The translations under genes and the position numbers were made by a program. Positions 37,127 through 45,894 of a DNA stretch of 64,000 bases are shown here, piece by piece; the stretch's first letter is position 1, and each line of letters opens with the position of its first letter. The notes under the pieces were generated by a model. The model was not told where the DNA came from and did not search any database. It was given only the letters and a program-made list of their open reading frames with translations. The DNA is taken from contig PGZJ01000006.1 in assembly GCA_002840055.1 (NCBI GenBank), positions 78,431 to 142,430 of the forward strand. The letters are read 5' to 3'. This stretch comes from Gammaproteobacteria bacterium HGW-Gammaproteobacteria-11. GTDB taxonomy: Bacteria; Pseudomonadota; Gammaproteobacteria; Pseudomonadales; Pseudomonadaceae.

Positions 37127-38449
37127 ATGCGGTTTTTGACTGCCTTGACCCTCACCGGCTTGACCATTCTGGTCGGCTGCAATGACGACAGCGATACCGC
37201 CGCACAGCGCAGCGAGGCTGAAACGCCCGTTTCTGAACAGGCAGTCGAGCAGCAGCAAAGGTTCACGGGTAGCCTGACCTACCGTGCCCGAATTGCTCTG
37301 GCGCCCGATAGCGAGGTGGTGCTGGAGCTGCGTGATCCCGAGGCAGCCAGCCCGGCAGACGCGCTACGGGCTGAAACCCGCTTCAGTCTTGATGGTCGTC
37401 AGGTGCCGATCAGCTTTGATTGGCCGGTGGTGGTTGAGCCTGAATACAGCGGTACGGCCTATCAATTTCGCGCGGGTATTCGTGAGGGTGGACGGCTTGC
37501 ATGGCTGTCCGAGCCGATTAATCTGGAGCTGACCGCAGGCCCTACCGAGCTGGGTGAGTTGATGCTGATGCCGTACCGCAGCAGTGCCTTCAGCAGCGTG
37601 ATGCAGTGTGGTGGCCTGCAGATCAGTGTCGGCTATGAAGGCACTACGCTGGTTCTTGAGGCGGCGGGCGAGACGTACAGCCTGTTGCCCGTGGTTGCGG
37701 CTTCGGGTGCACGCTATGAGGCGCAGGCCGATCCGGACACCCACTTCTGGAGCAAGGGCAATCAGGCGCAACTGAGTCTGAATGGCCAGGCTTACCCAAC
37801 CTGTGTTGCTCCCGGCGATATTGTTGAACCCTTCAGCGCCCAGGGTAACGAGCCGTTCTGGCAGTTGCAGCTGGATCAGGGCCAGGCGCGCCTGCAGCGG
37901 CTGGACGCAGAGGCACCGGTTTCGGCGGCCTATCAGCGTGGCGAACCCTCAGGCGGGATCTTGCCGTTGCAGATCGGTGAAGGCGATAACGCCATGCAAG
38001 CATCCATCAAGGCGCAGCTCTGTCATGACAGCATGACGGGTATGCCGTACCCGCATGACGTTGAGTTGAAGCTGGCAACCGGCGAGCAGTTGCAGGGCTG
38101 TGGCGGTGAGCCAGCGCGTCTGCTGCAGGGCATTGAATGGGTGGTTGAGGACGTTAATGGCGGCGGCATTATCGATCGGTCGCGCATCACCCTGAATTTT
38201 CTGCCTGAAGGCCGCGTGGCCGGGATGGCTTCATGTAACAACTATTTTGCCGAGTACCGCCTGAGCGGCGAGGGTCTGAGTATTTCGTCGCCAGGCAGTA
38301 CCATGAAGGCCTGTGCGCCCTCATTGATGGAGCAGGAGCAGCGGGTACTGACCGCATTGGCGGCTGTGCAGCGTTTTGATATCAGTGCTGACGGCGCCCT
38401 GATACTCTATGGCGACTCTGAACAGAGTTTGACCGCGCGCGTGCAGTAA
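37127..38449 (+). CDS. Multi-domain lipoprotein (YbaY, MliC, COG3650 and META-like)
   Basis: 440 residues. The signal ends in a lipobox (LTILVGC), so it is lipid-anchored. In order: a YbaY-type beta domain with FTGSLTYRARIAL (about 45-145), an MliC-like domain starting near CGGLQISVGYEG (about 158-225) with paired Cys, a COG3650-like part with AQGNEPFWQLQL (about 235-325), and a META/HslJ domain with MASCNNYFAEYRL (about 330-440). MliC domains inhibit lysozyme in known proteins; that activity here is only inferred. Confidence 0.8.
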   Translation: MRFLTALTLTGLTILVGCNDDSDTAAQRSEAETPVSEQAVEQQQRFTGSLTYRARIALAPDSEVVLELRDPEAASPADALRAETRFSLDGRQVPISFDWPVVVEPEYSGTAYQFRAGIREGGRLAWLSEPINLELTAGPTELGELMLMPYRSSAFSSVMQCGGLQISVGYEGTTLVLEAAGETYSLLPVVAASGARYEAQADPDTHFWSKGNQAQLSLNGQAYPTCVAPGDIVEPFSAQGNEPFWQLQLDQGQARLQRLDAEAPVSAAYQRGEPSGGILPLQIGEGDNAMQASIKAQLCHDSMTGMPYPHDVELKLATGEQLQGCGGEPARLLQGIEWVVEDVNGGGIIDRSRITLNFLPEGRVAGMASCNNYFAEYRLSGEGLSISSPGSTMKACAPSLMEQEQRVLTALAAVQRFDISADGALILYGDSEQSLTARVQ

Positions 38450-38489
38450 GCGCGCCGGTTTCTGGCCCCATTAGAACAAGGATAATTCC

Positions 38490-39071
38490 ATGCTGGCATT
38501 GATCATCGGTCTGCTTGTTTTCCTCGGCGTGCATTCAACCCGCCTGTTTGCGCCGCACTGGCGCGCAGCGCAGATCTCGCGCCGCGGTCTGTTGCCCTGG
38601 AAAGGGGTCTATGCATTGGTTTCGCTGGTCGGTCTGGCGCTGATCATCTGGGGTTACGGCGAAGCACGATTGTCCCCCACCTGGCTGTGGGTGCCGCCGG
38701 TCTGGACGCGCCACCTGGCGGCATTGTTGACCATTCCGGCCTTTATTCTGCTGGCGGCGACCTACATCCCGGGTTCGCATATCAAGGCGCGGGTCGGTCA
38801 CCCGATGCTGCTGGGTGTGAAGTTCTGGGCCATTGCTCACCTGATTGCCAACGGCACGCTGGCTGATGTGCTGTTGTTTGGTGGCTTCCTGGCCTGGGCC
38901 GTGGCGCTGTATATCGTCAGTCGCCGGCGTGATCGTCTGGCCGGTGTTGCGGCCGGGTCTGCGCGTGTCAGCATGGACATCGTGGTTGTCGTGGTCGGGT
39001 TACTGGCCTGGGTGGGCTTTGCCCTTTGGCTGCATGGCCTGCTGATTGGCGTCAAACCCTTCGGCGGTTGA
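38490..39071 (+). CDS. NnrU family membrane protein
   Basis: 193 residues with five to six membrane helices. The start LVFLGVHSTRLFAPHWR and the HPMLLGVKFWAIAHLIANG motif are diagnostic of NnrU, first linked to denitrification in rhizobia but found widely with unknown function. No denitrification genes are in the window. AAGGA precedes the start. Confidence 0.88.
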   Translation: MLALIIGLLVFLGVHSTRLFAPHWRAAQISRRGLLPWKGVYALVSLVGLALIIWGYGEARLSPTWLWVPPVWTRHLAALLTIPAFILLAATYIPGSHIKARVGHPMLLGVKFWAIAHLIANGTLADVLLFGGFLAWAVALYIVSRRRDRLAGVAAGSARVSMDIVVVVVGLLAWVGFALWLHGLLIGVKPFGG

Positions 39072-39108
39072 TCAGCCTCTAGGGGGGGGTTGGTCGCAGA
39101 ACCTGCGA

Positions 39109-39537
39109 TCACTCCCAGGTCAGCCGGTGTAACAGCCACTCGCCATCCTCTTCCAGCCAGTTCAGCGTCACGCTGTAGAGGCGTGTGCTGTCGGGAATAA
39201 AGCGTTGCGCACCGCTCAGATTGATCTGTGCCTGGGTGCGTGCCTGGCCGGTATACACAGGATCAATGCTGGTTTGCTGACTGATGACCAGCAGATTGAC
39301 GCGCTGGTTCTGCAGGAACAGCAGGCTGGCGGTGCGCCTGGCCCAATCGCGGTCATACTGCTGGTTGGCCATGAAATCCGGATGCAGGCGCGCCACCAGT
39401 TGATCGGCTGAGCGCGATTCAATCGCCTCCTGCAGCTGCGTCAGGCTCTGGTTCAGTCGTTCATCGGCACTCTGCTGGCCACAACCGGCCAGCAACAGCA
39501 CCAGCATCAACAGGGTAATACAGCGTGTAGGTGACAT
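39109..39537 (-). CDS. Putative lipoprotein, NTF2-like
   Basis: 142 residues. The N-terminus MSPTRCITLLMLVLLLAGC is a lipoprotein signal. The rest has the helix-strand arrangement of small NTF2-like proteins (ESRSADQLVARLHPDF, then strands ending in GEWLLHRLTWE). No specific family function. It converges on nnrU and diverges from pip. Confidence 0.65.
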   Translation of the reverse strand: MSPTRCITLLMLVLLLAGCGQQSADERLNQSLTQLQEAIESRSADQLVARLHPDFMANQQYDRDWARRTASLLFLQNQRVNLLVISQQTSIDPVYTGQARTQAQINLSGAQRFIPDSTRLYSVTLNWLEEDGEWLLHRLTWE

Positions 39538-39612
39538 ATGCCTCGCCTGTCAGTAATGTTGTCGAATGAACCTGCCGCCATCTAGGGCGGCCACCCAGGC
39601 CAGGAGCCCATC

Positions 39613-40587
39613 ATGCAGCTGTTGTACCCGGAGATCAAACCCTACGCCCGCCATGAACTGGCCGTCCAGGCACCCCACGTGCTCTATGCCGACGAGAGTG
39701 GTCAGGCCGAGGATGGTCTGCCGGTGGTGTTTATTCACGGTGGGCCTGGTGCTGGCTGTGACAGTCTCAGTCGGCGTTTCTTTGATCCCTCGGTGTACCG
39801 CATCATTACCTTTGACCAGCGTGGCTCGGGACGCTCCACCCCGCATGCCAGCCTGGAAAACAACACCACCCAGCACCTGATTGAGGATCTTGAGGCGCTG
39901 CGTGAGCACCTGGGGATCGACAAGTGGGTGCTGTTTGGCGGTTCCTGGGGCTCTACCCTGGCACTGGCTTATGCCCAGGCCCATCCGGATCGGGTCATGG
40001 GCATGATACTGCGTGGTATTTTTCTCTGCCGGGATCAGGATATTCACTGGTTTTACCAGGAGGGCGCCAGCCACGTGTTTCCCGATTACTGGGAAGACTA
40101 CCTGTCACTGATCCCCGAGGATGAACGTCATGACATGGTTGCGGCCTACTACCGGCGCCTGACCGGTGACGACGAGATCTGCCGCATGCACGCGGCCAAG
40201 GCCTGGTCGATCTGGGAAGGTCGTTGCGCCACCTTGCGACCCAGCTCGCAGGTGGTCGATCGCTTCAGCGATGCGCGCCGCGCCTATGCCATTGCCCGTA
40301 TCGAATGCCATTACTTTATCAACAAGGCCTTTCTCGAGCCGGATCAACTGCTAGCCAATATGCAGCGTATTGAACATATCCCCGGCATCATCGTGCATGG
40401 TCGCTACGATATGGTCTGCCCCCTGGATAATGCCTACAGTCTGCATCAGCGTTGGCCTGGCAGTGAGCTGAAGATTATCCGTGATGCCGGTCATGCGGCC
40501 TCCGAGACCGGCATAGCCGATGCCCTGGTGCGCGCCACCGAGACGCTGTCGCGGCAACTGCTCAACCTGCCCCCGCTGGTCGAATAA
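39613..40587 (+). CDS. pip: Proline iminopeptidase
   Basis: 324 residues of the alpha/beta hydrolase S33 family. Catalytic Ser in GGSWGSTLALAYAQ, oxyanion motif HGGPGAG, and a C-terminal DAGHAA with the catalytic His. Removes N-terminal proline from peptides in the cytosol. AGGAG precedes the start. It is followed seven bases later by dtd, as in P. aeruginosa. Confidence 0.93.
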   Translation: MQLLYPEIKPYARHELAVQAPHVLYADESGQAEDGLPVVFIHGGPGAGCDSLSRRFFDPSVYRIITFDQRGSGRSTPHASLENNTTQHLIEDLEALREHLGIDKWVLFGGSWGSTLALAYAQAHPDRVMGMILRGIFLCRDQDIHWFYQEGASHVFPDYWEDYLSLIPEDERHDMVAAYYRRLTGDDEICRMHAAKAWSIWEGRCATLRPSSQVVDRFSDARRAYAIARIECHYFINKAFLEPDQLLANMQRIEHIPGIIVHGRYDMVCPLDNAYSLHQRWPGSELKIIRDAGHAASETGIADALVRATETLSRQLLNLPPLVE

Positions 40588-40593
40588 GCGCGC

Positions 40594-41031
40594 ATGAAGG
40601 CACTGTTGCAACGGGTCAGTCAGGGCCGTGTTGAAGTCGCAGGTGAGGTGGTTGGCGCCATTGACCAGGGCTTGCTGGTGCTGGTCGGTATCGAACCGGA
40701 GGACGATCAGGCCAAGGCTGACCGTATGCTGGCGCGCCTGCTTGATTACCGCGTTTTTGCCGATGCCGAGGGGCGCATGAACTGCTCACTGAGGGATATC
40801 CACGGCGGCTTGTTACTGGTGTCGCAGTTCACCCTGGCCGCCGATACCCGCAAGGGTCGCCGGCCCGGGTTTTCCACGGCCGCCGCACCGGATCAGGCCG
40901 AGGCGCTGTTCAACTACATGTTGCAGTGCGCCCGGCAAACCCATCCGCAGGTTGCCAGTGGCCGCTTTGGTGCCGACATGCAGGTGCATCTGGTCAACGA
41001 CGGCCCGGTCACCTTTCTGCTGGAGATGTAA
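40594..41031 (+). CDS. dtd: D-aminoacyl-tRNA deacylase
   Basis: 145 residues, the usual length. Hydrolyses D-amino acids wrongly attached to tRNA, plus glycine from tRNA-Ala. The signatures LLVSQFTLAADTRKGRRPGF (SQFTL active-site region) and MQVHLVNDGPVTF (the GP cis-dipeptide motif) are intact. Probably cotranscribed with pip. Confidence 0.95.
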   Translation: MKALLQRVSQGRVEVAGEVVGAIDQGLLVLVGIEPEDDQAKADRMLARLLDYRVFADAEGRMNCSLRDIHGGLLLVSQFTLAADTRKGRRPGFSTAAAPDQAEALFNYMLQCARQTHPQVASGRFGADMQVHLVNDGPVTFLLEM

Positions 41032-41050
41032 GCCGGGCCGGCCTGGCTGC

Positions 41051-41638
41051 TCAATCCTGTAACGCCTCTTCAACAAACGTCAGGCGATCCTGACCAAAGA
41101 ACATTTCTTCGCCGACGAACAGCGTAGGGGCACCGAACACGCCACGTTCTATGGCTTCTGCCGTGGTGTTTTTCAGTTGCTCCTTGACCTGCGGATCACT
41201 GAGCCGCTGCATCACGGCCGCCACATCAAAGCCTGCCCGTGACAGCACCTCGGCGACAATCTCCGGTTGGCCCATATCCTTTTCCTCGACCCACATGGCG
41301 TTGAATACCGCGGTCAGGTAGCGCTGGAAATCCTCGGTACCCAGATAGGCGGTGGCGCCACGCATCAGTTGCAGGGTGTTGATCGGAAAGTAGGGATTGT
41401 GCTTCAGCGTCACCCCGTAACGGCGGGCAAAGCGCTGGAAATCCTGGCGGCTGTAGTTACCCTTGGCCGGCACCGTGGCCGGTGAACTGTTGCCGGTGGC
41501 CTGGAACACGCCGCCCAGCAGCATGGGTTTCCAGACAATGCTCGCAGCATGTCGTGCGGCCAGAGCCGGCAGCTGGGTCCAGGCCAGATAACTGGCCGGG
41601 CTGCCAACATCAAAGAAGAACTCGATCTGTTTGCTCAT
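41051..41638 (-). CDS. DsbA-fold 2-hydroxychromene-2-carboxylate isomerase-like protein
   Basis: 195 residues of the kappa-class GST / HCCA isomerase family: the start IEFFFDVGSPASYLAW carries the Ser that binds glutathione, and FGAPTLFVGEEMFFGQDRL ends the thioredoxin fold. In aromatic catabolism such enzymes isomerise hydroxychromene carboxylate, but no naphthalene genes are near; here it is paired with an SDR and an HxlR regulator. ATG 41638 is chosen, since upstream in-frame residues belong to the SDR gene's end. Confidence 0.82.
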   Translation of the reverse strand: MSKQIEFFFDVGSPASYLAWTQLPALAARHAASIVWKPMLLGGVFQATGNSSPATVPAKGNYSRQDFQRFARRYGVTLKHNPYFPINTLQLMRGATAYLGTEDFQRYLTAVFNAMWVEEKDMGQPEIVAEVLSRAGFDVAAVMQRLSDPQVKEQLKNTTAEAIERGVFGAPTLFVGEEMFFGQDRLTFVEEALQD

Positions 41639-41666
41639 GGATGATGTGCCTGTGTTGTGTGTGTGG

Positions 41667-42395
41667 TCAGAAGGTTTCCATCCAGGGCCGCAAGTCCAGC
41701 TCCTGGGTCCAGCAATCGCGCGGTTGGCAATGCAACTGCCAGTACTGCTCGGCAATGTGCTGGGGATTGAGGATGCCGTCCTGATCCTTCAGGGCATAGC
41801 GTTCCGGGAAGGTATCACGGATAAAGGCGGTATCGATGGCGCCATCAATGATCGGATGCACCACATGAATACCCTGTGGTCCGAGCTCCCGCGCCATGCT
41901 CTGGGACAAGGCGCGCAGGGCAAACTTGGCGCTGGCAAAGGCGGCAAAGCCACTGCCGCCACGCAGTGAGGCGGTGGCGCCGGTGAGAATGATGGTGCCG
42001 CGACCGCGCGGCAGCATGACCCGGGCGGCTTCCCGCCCGGCCAGAAAACCGGACAGCGCCGCCATTTCCCAGACCTTGCGGTAAACCCGCTCGGTGGTCT
42101 CGGTAATGCCAAAACGCACATTGGCGCCGATATTGAATACCATGACTTCAATCGGCCCGATATCCCGTTCGATCTCGGCGAACAGGGCCAGGGTCTGTTC
42201 TTCGCTGCGGGCGTCGCAGCCAAAGGCATGGGCCTTGCCGCCGCTGGTCTGGATCTCATCAACCAACGTCTGCAGCTGTTCGGCATTGCGGCGGGTGACG
42301 CACAGGGTAAAGCCTTCGCGGGCAAAGCGTTTGGCCACGGCACCGCCGGTGGCATCGCCGGCACCAATGACCAGTGCAACGGGGGATCGGGACAT
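41667..42395 (-). CDS. SDR family oxidoreductase
   Basis: 242 residues, Rossmann fold. The cofactor loop is GAGDATGGAVAKR (a variant of TGxxxGxG), with FNIGANVRFG near the NNAG position. The usual catalytic YxxxK is replaced by FASAKFA at the expected place, so the active-site Tyr may be missing, although the Lys remains. GAGGAG precedes the start. It is divergent from the HxlR regulator and followed by the isomerase-like gene, presumably one unit. Confidence 0.85.
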   Translation of the reverse strand: MSRSPVALVIGAGDATGGAVAKRFAREGFTLCVTRRNAEQLQTLVDEIQTSGGKAHAFGCDARSEEQTLALFAEIERDIGPIEVMVFNIGANVRFGITETTERVYRKVWEMAALSGFLAGREAARVMLPRGRGTIILTGATASLRGGSGFAAFASAKFALRALSQSMARELGPQGIHVVHPIIDGAIDTAFIRDTFPERYALKDQDGILNPQHIAEQYWQLHCQPRDCWTQELDLRPWMETF

Positions 42396-42415
42396 GCTGG
42401 ACTCCTCGATTAGTT

Positions 42416-42432
42416 AGTTCCTTTTTGAAACT
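42416..42432. promoter_or_regulatory. Palindromic operator 1 in the HxlR/SDR divergent promoter
   Basis: AGTTCCTTTTTGAAACT is an imperfect palindrome (AGTTYC-N5-GRAACT) matched by a second copy 29 bp away. Its position between divergent genes suggests it binds the HxlR regulator. Confidence 0.65.
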
Positions 42433-42444
42433 AACTGAATAGTC

Positions 42445-42461
42445 AGTTTCTTTTTGGAACT
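42445..42461. promoter_or_regulatory. Palindromic operator 2 in the HxlR/SDR divergent promoter
   Basis: AGTTTCTTTTTGGAACT repeats operator 1 with two compensating changes that preserve symmetry. The centre-to-centre distance of 29 bp is close to three helical turns. Confidence 0.65.
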
Positions 42462-42502
42462 TGTCAAGCTATTGTAGACCTACTTTGTCAAGGGGAATCG
42501 AC

Positions 42503-42988
42503 ATGCGTTGGGAAGACCTGGATCAGCAGCCTTGTTCGCTGGCGCGTACCCTGTCGGTGATCGGCGACCGCTGGACCCTGTTGATACTGCGTGACTGCTT
42601 TCTTGGTGTGCGCCGTTTCGACGGCTTCGAGCAGCGCCTGGGTATCACCCGCCACCTGCTGGCTGACCGGCTGAAAAAACTGGTGGAGCATGGCGTGTTG
42701 CAACGAGTGCCCTATCAGCAGCGTCCTCTGCGTGAGGAGTATCGGCTGACCGAGAAGGGCCTGGACTTGCATCCGGTGTTGCTGACGCTGGTCAGTTGGG
42801 GCGACCGGCATATGGCCGATCAGCGCGGCGCGCCGATTCGCCATGTGCACAAGACCTGCGGTCAGGTCATGCGCCCGGTACTGGTCTGCTCCGAATGTGC
42901 CGAGCCGGTTGGCGCGCGGGATATTCGCGTGGAAGTGGGCGAGGGCTGGGAAGAGGGTTCCATCCTGCCTGCGCGAGCAGCAGATTAG
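42503..42988 (+). CDS. HxlR-family winged-helix transcriptional regulator
   Basis: 161 residues. The DNA-binding domain has the HxlR pattern: CSLARTLSVIGDRWTLLILR, then LGITRHLLADRLKKLVEHGVL as the recognition helix region and a wing REEYRLTEKG. A short C-terminal tail has two CxxC-like pairs (KTCGQV / VCSECAEP), possibly metal- or redox-sensitive. AAGGGGAA precedes ATG 42503. Likely controls the divergent SDR-isomerase pair through the two operators. Its 3' end overlaps rsmE by four bases. Confidence 0.88.
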   Translation: MRWEDLDQQPCSLARTLSVIGDRWTLLILRDCFLGVRRFDGFEQRLGITRHLLADRLKKLVEHGVLQRVPYQQRPLREEYRLTEKGLDLHPVLLTLVSWGDRHMADQRGAPIRHVHKTCGQVMRPVLVCSECAEPVGARDIRVEVGEGWEEGSILPARAAD

Positions 42989-43692
42989 AACAGTCGGCCG
43001 ATCAAGGCGGTCACCGCCGTTTCCACCCTTAGAATCCGTTCACCCAGCTGCACCGGCTCAAAGCCCGCGGCGCAGAGCATGTCGACTTCATAGGGAATCC
43101 AGCCGCCCTCGGGACCAATCGCCAGGCAACAAGGCTGATCAATTGCCCGGGGACAATCCGGATACTCACCCGGGTGGGCAAGCAGCCCCAGCTTGCCTTT
43201 GAGCAAGGCGGGCAGGCGGTCCTCGACAAAGGGCTTGAAGCGCTTTTCGATCTGCACCTGTGGCAGCACCGTATCGCGCGCCTGTTCCAGGCCCAGCAGC
43301 AGATTCTGCTCTATCTGCTCGGGCTGCAGAAAGGGCGTCTGCCAGAAGCTTTTCTCTACCCGGTAGCTGTTCAGCAGAATGATCTCGGTAACGCCGAGGG
43401 TAGCGCAGTGCTGCAGAATGCGGCGAAACATCTTCGGTCGCGGCATGGCCAGCAACAGGGTCAGTGGCAGTTTGGCCGGTGGAGCCTTATCCAGGGTGAC
43501 CTGCAGTTCCGCCTGCTCCGCGTTCAGGCTGAGCAGCCTTGCTTGCCCCATCAAGCCATTCATGCGTCCGGCGCGCAGGCTGTCACCGACGCAGGCCTGA
43601 TGCACGCGGATCAGGTGTTGCAGACGGCGACCGCGCAGACAGACCCGGTCGGCGGCAACAAAGTCAGCGTCATGCAGCAGCAGCAGGTTCAT
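42985..43692 (-). CDS. rsmE: 16S rRNA (uracil-1498-N3)-methyltransferase
   Basis: 235 residues: N-terminal PUA-like domain ([12 protein letters not shown]) and a C-terminal SPOUT knot with [12 protein letters not shown] and [12 protein letters not shown]. Methylates U1498 in the 30S decoding region. The start overlaps the tatC stop by four bases (ATGA), so it closes the ubi-his-tat operon. Confidence 0.95.
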   Translation of the reverse strand: MNLLLLHDADFVAADRVCLRGRRLQHLIRVHQACVGDSLRAGRMNGLMGQARLLSLNAEQAELQVTLDKAPPAKLPLTLLLAMPRPKMFRRILQHCATLGVTEIILLNSYRVEKSFWQTPFLQPEQIEQNLLLGLEQARDTVLPQVQIEKRFKPFVEDRLPALLKGKLGLLAHPGEYPDCPRAIDQPCCLAIGPEGGWIPYEVDMLCAAGFEPVQLGERILRVETAVTALIGRLF

Positions 43693-44456
43693 GCCGGGGG
43701 CGTGTCATCCGCCGGTTCCCTGCGCTTGATCAGCAGACTGAACAGGATGCCGACTTCATACAGAAGCCACATGGGCACCGCCAGCAGGGCCTGGGAGATC
43801 ACGTCCGGGGGGGTCAGCAGCATGCCGATAACAAAACAACCGACCACCACATAGGGCCGTATTTCCCGCAGTTTGGCTACATCGACCGCGCCAGCCAGCA
43901 CCAGCAGTACGGTGGCCACCGGGATTTCAAAGGCCAGACCAAAGGCCATGAACAGGGTCAGGACAAAATCCAGATACTTGTTGATATCGGTCATCACCGT
44001 GACGCCTTCCGGCGCGGCGCTGGTGAAAAAGCCGAAGACCAGCGGAAAGACCACATAGTAGGCAAAGGCCATGCCGGCATAAAACAGAAAGATGCTCGAG
44101 GCCAGCAGGGGCACAGCCAGGCGCTTTTCATGCTTGTACAGGCCCGGTGCGATAAAGCCCCAGACCTGATGCAGAACAAAGGGCATGGCCAGGAACAGGG
44201 CACTGACCAGCGCCAGCTTGAACGGGGTGAGGAAGGGCGACGCCACATCGGTGGCAATCATGCTGGTGCCTTCCGGCAGAAATACCCGTAGCGGCTCGGA
44301 AATGAAGCTGTACAGATCGTTGGCAAAATAGAACAGCCCGGCAAAGATCAGCATCCACAACAGCACGATGCGCAACAGCCGTGAGCGCAACTCGGTCAGG
44401 TGGGCAACCAGAGGCATGTCGTCGGCCAGTTTGGCCGGGGTGCGCTTGTCACTCAT
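43689..44456 (-). CDS. tatC: Sec-independent translocase subunit TatC
   Basis: 255 residues with six membrane helices; receptor of the twin-arginine translocase. Conserved [15 protein letters not shown] at the N-terminus, FEIPV in the fourth helix region, and [19 protein letters not shown] are typical. ATG 44456 overlaps the tatB stop by eight bases and gives the usual Pseudomonas N-terminus; an in-frame ATG at 44492 would add 12 proline-rich residues and overlap tatB more deeply. Confidence 0.94.
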   Translation of the reverse strand: MSDKRTPAKLADDMPLVAHLTELRSRLLRIVLLWMLIFAGLFYFANDLYSFISEPLRVFLPEGTSMIATDVASPFLTPFKLALVSALFLAMPFVLHQVWGFIAPGLYKHEKRLAVPLLASSIFLFYAGMAFAYYVVFPLVFGFFTSAAPEGVTVMTDINKYLDFVLTLFMAFGLAFEIPVATVLLVLAGAVDVAKLREIRPYVVVGCFVIGMLLTPPDVISQALLAVPMWLLYEVGILFSLLIKRREPADDTPPA

Positions 44457-44841
44457 GGGGCTGGGCTTTGGCAGGGGTGGTTGCGCAGTCATCGGGGCTT
44501 ACTCTGGCGCCGGGCTCTGCAGTGTCGCCGGGCTCTGTGACAGGCGCATTACCGTCCAGTGACGCTGGCGTGTCGGCGGCAGCGGTGTCTTCGGAAGTGT
44601 TCTCGGCCTTGTTCCTGGACTTGGCCAGATCGGCCAATATGCGCTCGTTGTGCAATTGCTGGCGGATCTCGTCAGCACCGATTTCACGCTCGACCTGACT
44701 GCGCACCTCGGCAAAGCTGCGCTTGATTCGACCAATCATCAGCCCGGCTGTCCGCACGGCACCGGGCAGGCGCTCAGGCCCGAGCACCAGCAGGGCGACG
44801 ATGCCGATCACCAGCAGTTCCAGAAAGCCCATGTCGAACAT
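44449..44841 (-). CDS. tatB: Sec-independent translocase subunit TatB
   Basis: 130 residues: N-terminal membrane helix [21 protein letters not shown], the Gly-Pro hinge, a long amphipathic helix ([17 protein letters not shown]) and a disordered acidic tail. Works with TatC in recognising twin-arginine signals. Six bases after the tatA-tatB junction, overlapping tatC at its end. Confidence 0.94.
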   Translation of the reverse strand: MFDMGFLELLVIGIVALLVLGPERLPGAVRTAGLMIGRIKRSFAEVRSQVEREIGADEIRQQLHNERILADLAKSRNKAENTSEDTAAADTPASLDGNAPVTEPGDTAEPGARVSPDDCATTPAKAQPHE

Positions 44842-44847
44842 GCTGAA

Positions 44848-45081
44848 TCAGTCTCCGGACTGGCTGTCCTGCTTCTTTTTTTGCGGCTCAACGTCGAGGG
44901 TTTCACCGGGCTTGTTCTGCACCGGGGGTTTGTCCTCCTCGGTATTCACCGACTTGCGGAAGCCCTTGATCGCCTCGCCCAGGTCCGAGCCAATGCCTTT
45001 CAGGCGCTTGGTACCAAACAGCAGAATGACGATAAGCAGAATGATCGCCAGTTGCCAGATGCTGATGCCGCCGAATCCCAT
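44848..45081 (-). CDS. tatA: Sec-independent translocase subunit TatA
   Basis: 77 residues: single helix ([18 protein letters not shown]), then the [14 protein letters not shown] amphipathic helix with the TatA-type FGxxxL hinge and a charged tail. Forms the pore-like assembly of the Tat system. Lies between hisE and tatB in the Pseudomonas order. Confidence 0.95.
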   Translation of the reverse strand: MGFGGISIWQLAIILLIVILLFGTKRLKGIGSDLGEAIKGFRKSVNTEEDKPPVQNKPGETLDVEPQKKKQDSQSGD

Positions 45082-45104
45082 TGCAATTCTCCCGGGCCAG
45101 AGCC

Positions 45105-45437
45105 CTAATCAGGTTGACGTGCTGCTTTTTCCGCCAGACCGGAGAGGTCAAAGCGCCGCTCCAGTTCAGTCAGTATGTCCTGCGGGCCCAGGCCCAGATG
45201 GCTGAGCATCACCAGGCTGTGAAACCACAGGTCGGCTGTTTCATAAACAAGGTCGGACTTGTCCGCGCTGTGCTGGCAATCCTTGGCCGCCAGCAGTGTT
45301 TCGGTGCATTCCTCGCCGACCTTTTCCAGAATCTTGTTCAGGCCCTTGGCGTGCAGACTGGCGACATAAGAGCTGTCGGCGCTGGCCTGTTTGCGTTGCT
45401 CAAGCACGTCGGCCAGACGGGCCAGGGTGTCAGTCAT
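45105..45437 (-). CDS. hisE: Phosphoribosyl-ATP diphosphatase
   Basis: 110 residues, all-alpha MazG-like fold. [21 protein letters not shown] contains the metal-binding EExxE. Second step of histidine synthesis. ATG 45437 overlaps the hisI stop by eight bases; the longer in-frame frame to 45554 is read inside hisI. Confidence 0.94.
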   Translation of the reverse strand: MTDTLARLADVLEQRKQASADSSYVASLHAKGLNKILEKVGEECTETLLAAKDCQHSADKSDLVYETADLWFHSLVMLSHLGLGPQDILTELERRFDLSGLAEKAARQPD

Positions 45438-45843
45438 GTTTGTGTGCATAAATCTGCTCCGGATCCTTGATGACCGGGTCAACCACCTGCCATTGGCCAT
45501 CGCGATAGACACGGTAGAAACAGCTTTCCCGGCCGGTGTGACAGGCCATGCCACCGACCTGCTCGATCATCAGAATGATCACGTCGGCATCACAGTCCAG
45601 GCGCAACTCATGCACCTTCTGAATATGCCCGGACTCCTCGCCCTTGCGCCAGAGCTTCTGCCGCGAGCGCGACCAGTAAATGCCACGGCCCTCCTCAGCG
45701 CTCAGCTGCAGGGCTTCGCGGTTCATCCAGGCCACCATCAGTACGCGCTGGGTGTGCACGTCCTGGGCAATGGCGGGAACCAGGCCATCGGCATCCCATT
45801 TGATGCTGTCCAGCCAGTCGGTAGTGGTGTTTGCGTTGGTCAT
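45430..45843 (-). CDS. hisI: Phosphoribosyl-AMP cyclohydrolase
   Basis: 137 residues. Third step of histidine biosynthesis. Cysteine and Asp metal ligands are visible in [12 protein letters not shown] and [12 protein letters not shown], with [11 protein letters not shown] near the N-terminus. HisI and HisE are separate genes here, as usual in Pseudomonas, not fused as in enterobacteria. Confidence 0.95.
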   Translation of the reverse strand: MTNANTTTDWLDSIKWDADGLVPAIAQDVHTQRVLMVAWMNREALQLSAEEGRGIYWSRSRQKLWRKGEESGHIQKVHELRLDCDADVIILMIEQVGGMACHTGRESCFYRVYRDGQWQVVDPVIKDPEQIYAHKHD

Positions 45844-45894
45844 GGGCGAAGTGTGCCAGTTATGGGGTCAGGTGTGCCAGTGCTTTGCAGCGGC

